The position numbers and the translations under genes were made by a program. The notes beneath the pieces are model-generated. The model was given only the letters and a program-made list of their open reading frames with translations. It did not search any database and was not told where the DNA came from. Below, piece after piece: positions 59,710-64,000 of a stretch of 64,000 nt of DNA (the stretch's first letter is position 1; each line of letters begins with the position of its first letter). Source of the DNA: Raphanus sativus (Eukaryota; Streptophyta; Magnoliopsida; Brassicales; Brassicaceae); contig NC_079519.1 in assembly GCF_000801105.2 (NCBI RefSeq), positions 4,400,668 through 4,464,667 of the forward strand. Reading direction: 5' to 3'.

Positions 59710-61132
59710 ATTTATATAATTTAATGGTAGAAAGAAAAATGCCTAAACCTAATATAGAAAACATTAAACCAGTGATAAAAGGGAAAATCATCAAAACTCT
59801 TAGTGCAAATATCATAATCAATCCTAATTCATAACGTAAAAATACCAAAGGTTGCTAACGAAGTTGTCCTAGCTTTATCCGTAGTAGTTAATGCAAATAA
59901 GGAAATAAAGATTTTTTTTTTGACAAGGAATTATAATGCTGATATAGTGCATGTTGATTGTGTATCAGCTGTCTCATTAATTCTACGCTTATATATAATG
60001 TATATTTATAAAGATTGTGGCATTGGCACAACGGTGGTATTTGCCATATTGGCACATCTGAATATAGATGGTGAATATAATGTGAGGTGCGGAGTGCAGG
60101 TGTTCTCAAGGTCTTAAATCATGCAAAAGTACAAACACAATACACAGAGGTCGATCTGGCTGACAATCTCATTGTGTTTTGTATTAAGAGTTTAGTAGTT
60201 GTTATGATGAGATTCTAGTAATTAAATAACTACTAAATATGAGGTTTTTTATTACATGACATAGCTTGCGATTTATAATAGCATGTGATATGTGATATGA
60301 CTGATAAGGTATATAACCACTTTTTTTATATAACAAATAAATCCACATTTACCACACTAAAAAAGAGAGTTAAATCTTAAAAATATATAGTATTGGAGTT
60401 AGAAATGGAAAATAAGGATTACATGTGATTTATAAGATCAATTATAAATATAATATAAATAGCTTTTTGCTAAAGTTTGGTGTAATATAAGTAATTTGAT
60501 TCTTTGTTAGGATTTTTATAATATTTTGTAAGTAATTTTTTTAAGTTATTATTGGTAACATTTGTGACACCATCTTCATGTATCCTTTGAATATACTATT
60601 TATCAATACAGAAGTTGATCTTCACATATTGATTTGAATATATTACTTCCAAATTCGTTAAACATAACCAAATTTTAATAGTGTATTTGTTTCAGTTTAA
60701 TTTTATTGATATGTTTGATTCAGTTCAATATTTGGATTTTGACAATGTCCAAACTATTTTTGAAATTTAGCATATGAAAAATGGATAATGGAATGAGTAA
60801 GGATTATAACTAACTCTTTTTAAAATGTCTGGTTTACTGATTGGTTTTAGTTGCTTTATTACTGGGTTTGAAGACAATTATTATAGTCAATTGCATTTAG
60901 TCAGGTTTATGACTGGATTAAAAAGGTCAGGTTTATGATTGTTCTTAGTGTATCAGTTAATTGAATATAATTGTAGTATCAATTTATCTGGAGAACCAGT
61001 CAAATGTAGTCTGTACAAAATAATAAAAAGATTAAGGGCTGGTCATTGGCTGTAATTGTAGTAGAAGGCCTTTTAATGATTTAATGATGTCTTAAAGGAA
61101 TAGTTTTAGTGCCAATAACATTTGATTGTAAT
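59710..61132. other. Intergenic DNA, no gene recognised
   Basis: No conserved protein is seen. A tailed micro-duplication at 60900-60938 (gtcaggtttatga around ctggattaaaaag) lies here. Confidence 0.4.
60900..60938 (+). repeat. Tailed micro-insertion
   Basis: The repeat gtcaggtttatga (60900-60912 and 60926-60938) brackets ctggatt plus A5 and G. Confidence 0.5.
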
Positions 61133-61134
61133 TA

Positions 61135-61401
61135 CTCCCTCTGTTTTTAAATAATACATGTTTTGAGATTTTCACACTTTTTAATAAAACATATTAAAAT
61201 TTACTTGTTAGTGCATAGTTTTTTGTTATTTTATATTTCCTATATTTCTAAACCAATAAAATTTCAAAAAATGCAATTAATGTTTTTGAGATTCACAATT
61301 ATTCATAATTAGTTGACAAAAATTACATTGAAAATATGAAAAATACATCTTTTTGAAACAAAAAAAATTCCTAAAACATACATCTTTAAAAACAGAGGGA
61401 G
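61135..61401. mobile_element. Stowaway-like MITE with perfect 17-bp ends
   Basis: The ends CTCCCTCTGTTTTTAAA are perfectly inverted over 17 bp and flanked by TA on both sides (61133-61134, 61402-61403). 267 bp, no coding capacity. The 'CTCCCTCTGTTT' terminus is typical of plant Stowaway/mariner MITEs. Confidence 0.88.
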
Positions 61402-61939
61402 TATTAGAAAAAAATTAGAGTTAAATACTAAATGTATTTCTGTTTTAATAGTTTAGATGACCTGTTAGCTAAAGAAAATCCAAACCCTGCAATCTATTTG
61501 TATAGTTGACTACAGATGAACTGTCTCTAGGGAAATTTATACTATTAAGAATGACTTTCACACTGTCTTTACAGCTAGCTAAAACTCCCATGATGTATAA
61601 CTATTATGCATACAGGTTTATATATGATCCCTATAATTCATTTTCTATAGTTTTGAATGGAACTAAGATCAATACTAGTCAACCATCAAATCATGGGGGT
61701 TCCATGGATTTATAATTGCATGTGATGACTGATGAAGTTATTCACTTGAGCCCAAAAATACGTACTGTTGTACCCCATATATATTGACATATAAAGCATC
61801 TAACACATGATTCGGACAAGTACAGTCCTCGGGTTGGAATTTCAGGTAGCGGAGTTTCCGCTTAAACCACATGCTAATCTCAGCGAATTATTTTAAAATG
61901 TAGATTAAGATTATATAAATCAAGATCTAAATATCTATG

Positions 61940-61986
61940 AGATACTAGCTAAACCCTTTAACAAAGAAAAAAGATACTAGCAAAAC
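61940..61986 (+). repeat. Tailed micro-insertion
   Basis: agatactagctaaac and agatactagcaaaac (61940-61954, 61972-61986; 14 of 15 identical) bracket cctttaacaaag plus A's. Confidence 0.5.
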
Positions 61987-62424
61987 ACTTTTCTTTTTTT
62001 TATTGTTTCTTTCTGTTGTGAAATATTTTGTTAGTGTGAAACTAAAACTTTATCGATCATTGTACAGAGTGCGGTAATATATATATACCGTTAGTAAAAG
62101 GTAGAATAAGACTGATAAATCAATTAAAAATCATTTAATATATACGTGCCATAATCTAAGGAAGATATGGCCACGACAGTGCGAATAATGTATGAAAAGT
62201 TAGACTAAATAATTACGTTGTTAAGTTTGATTGATAAAAATAAAGACGTTTAACTAATAAGGACATGAGAAATATAGAGGAGCGTGCATCTAACTGCATA
62301 CGACAAAGGAATACTTGCGACGTATTATTTGAGTATATGTCCCCAAGTAAATTTAGAATTACAAAATCGTTGTTACAGTTGTGCCCTAGATTATTTTGAG
62401 TTCAATCATACTTTAATTCAAGTT

Positions 62425-62469
62425 GGATAGGAATCTGACTTTTTTTTTGTCACTGGGATAGGAATCTGA
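62425..62469 (-). repeat. Tailed micro-insertion with CAGTGAC end
   Basis: The repeat ggataggaatctga (62425-62438, 62456-62469) brackets c, T9 and gtcactg. On the minus strand the insert reads CAGTGAC then A's, as at 53262-53278. Confidence 0.65.
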
Positions 62470-62484
62470 TAAAATCACATGAAT

Positions 62485-62544
62485 AAGTGATGTTATTAAC
62501 AGGAATTATCGAAAAAAAAAGTGATGTTATTTACAGGAATTATC
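62485..62544 (+). repeat. Tailed micro-insertion with 26-bp direct repeat
   Basis: Direct repeats at 62485-62510 and 62519-62544 match at 25 of 26 positions and bracket only g plus A7. This is the longest flanking repeat of the group, 15 bp from another one. Confidence 0.65.
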
Positions 62545-63090
62545 ACACCTCCCAAGAAAAAACTCTTCGGTTTAGTAAAAAAAAAGGTGCTTAGATATTT
62601 GACATATTGTATCTAAATATTAATATTACAAACCATCAGAAACCAAAAAACCGTATGGAATGTCTTGCTGGAAGTTAGGGTCATTATCGAAATTTTAAAT
62701 TTTATTGAGCCGATAGAAAACCATTTAGATATGAAGTATTCGTATTTATTATATATTCACGCTGTCGGGCTGAATCAACTAGTTTTGGTGTATAGTATAC
62801 TAGTTACGGATAGGGAGTTTAGACAACAAAATATTTATAATGCATTTTGAATCCACTACTATTCTTAAAGAAATGCATGATTATATTACTAAATCTTAAT
62901 GTATTATGTGAAGGTTCATATATATTTTTGAAATAAACGTGAGAAGACATCAATCTTTGGAGATCACTATGTCAACTAATAACTTAACCCATTTGATATA
63001 GGAAAAGAGATTGACTCATCGTGGATTTCATAAGTATAGTTAAAAAAAGGTTGAGATCAAGCTTGACGGGAAACAACAAAGAGTAGCAGC

Positions 63091-64000
63091 ATCATCCAGA
63101 GAGAGAGAAGAGAGAGAAGAGAGAGAAGAGAGAGTTTCTAGAGTTTCTAGATCTCCGGCGTTCGGCCGGCGTGTGAGCGTCCGTGCCGACGCCGGAGTTC
63201 CCTTCTGTTCTATTGTTTTGCTCCTCTTGGCTCCTTCTTCCTAGAGCTGGCAGCGGAGGCCTTGTCTGAGCTCTGGTTCCGCCCCCATCTCTGTCGGTGG
63301 TCTCGGGAATGGAGTAACGACGCGTCCGTCGGAAGGTTTCAGTGGAGAGGGAGCGGTCAGCTTCGTCAAGCGGTGTGTTCTCCGGGTGGTGGAGGCTTCT
63401 TCAGATTCACAAACGCCGGTTCAAGCTTCCGGGAAGAAGATCTCCCTCAGATCTGTCTTCGCCGGCTTTGGTCTTCGGAGTGCGGAGGCTACTAAAGATC
63501 TGCGCTGCCGCTCAGGAACCCGGGTCTTTTGGGTTAGGTTCGTTCTGTCGTTTTTTTAGTTTGGTTGTTTGCGGTTACGGCGGAAGGAGTCACTCCGGTA
63601 GACGAGAGATCTCCGGTAAGATGACGAATCCGTGGAAAAGGGGTTGGCTTCTTCGAGTGCGTGTCAAGGGTTTCAAGTGTTACAAAGTCGATGAAGATAT
63701 CGGGATGTCGATTGATCTTATCGGCGTGATGACAACGCGGTGAAGAGATGTAATGGTTTCGGGTGGAGGCTCTGGCGTTTTCCGAGCTCCGACGAACGGG
63801 TGATGTGAAAGTGTTGGTTCCGGCGCCGGTGAGACTGAAGCGGTCGAGTTGAGGAGATGAAGACGCGTGTCGCGTTTTTGGTGCAGAGCTCCCCACGTGG
63901 CGAGTTACCTCCTCGACGCGCTTTCTGGTCTGGGTCGGGCGGGTTTCAAGGTTGGGCCGTGGGCCGTTTTTAGATTCTCTGTGCACTGCTTGGGCTGTGG
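63091..64000 (+). other. GC-rich block at right edge, possibly the 5' part of a LINE
   Basis: A 9-bp GA-rich tandem repeat (about 63099-63134) introduces a stretch far richer in GC than its surroundings, with repeated agatctccggc and gccggcg phrases. Frames of 77-150 residues overlap on both strands but none resembles a known protein. The composition, the gggcc-rich end and the lack of synteny suggest a transposon 5' untranslated region, perhaps of a LINE. This is a guess. Confidence 0.3.

Larger units (their letters stand above)
61404..63090. other. Intergenic DNA with micro-insertions and an orphan Helitron-like 5' end
   Basis: A minus-strand TCTAAACTATTAAAACAG terminus at 61457 resembles Helitron 5' ends, but no partner end was found. 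The short frame at 61506-61715 is unrecognised. Tailed micro-insertions lie at 61940-61986, 62425-62469 and 62485-62544. Confidence 0.4.

Overview
This is nuclear DNA from a crucifer, most likely Brassica or a close relative such as Raphanus. The evidence is AT-rich intergenic DNA, intron-bearing genes with GT-AG junctions, and a gene order that matches, from memory, Arabidopsis thaliana chromosome 1 around At1g72110-At1g72180. No bacterial or organellar signature is visible.

Conserved gene backbone, left to right: (1) the first exon of a WSD1-type wax ester synthase/acyltransferase on the minus strand, running off the left edge (1-273); (2) three tandem NPF5 (NRT1/PTR) transporter copies, of which the first (7950-10402) is a pseudogene, the second (10806-12886) is intact with 4 exons and 534 aa, and the third (13172-13914) is a last-exon fragment; (3) an intact 4-exon patellin closest to PATL1 (20266-22284, 560 aa); (4) the MICOS subunit MIC10 (37649-38623, 85 aa); (5) a RING plus DUF1232 membrane protein (39141-40651, 185 aa); (6) the receptor kinase CEPR2 (54061-57159, 976 aa). 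PATL3, which lies between PATL1 and MIC10 in Arabidopsis, is absent here. That interval is filled by a Copia element, Helitrons and a LINE.

Mobile DNA fills most of the rest. A Copia retrotransposon with both LTRs (23588-31962) has two Helitrons inserted in it, one inside a gag codon. Eight candidate non-autonomous Helitrons are present (2642-3582, 14833-16186, 26267-27157, 27417-28986, 33458-34345, 42554-43996, 44601-48659, 51838-52156). The 4-kb one at 44601-48659 carries a captured piece of an HBS1/eRF3-like GTPase gene, interrupted by a truncated LINE with a target-site duplication. A second LINE (34790-37474) keeps reverse transcriptase and RNase H with a single stop codon. There are also two SINEs, Stowaway, hAT and Mutator MITEs, and a Mutator MITE whose interior is built of telomere-like CCCTAAA words.

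The most unusual signal is a set of about 18 tiny insertions. Each is an A-tract plus 0-40 other bases between perfect or near-perfect 12-26 bp direct repeats. The A-tract always lies on the side expected for target-primed reverse transcription, as if they were ultra-truncated retroposons. Three of them share the same end, CAGTGAC followed by A's. Also notable are a 45-bp perfect inverted repeat at 5175-5305, a detached copy of the WSD promoter at 5655-5755, and loss of the conserved basic residue of the ExxER motif in the only intact NPF5 copy.
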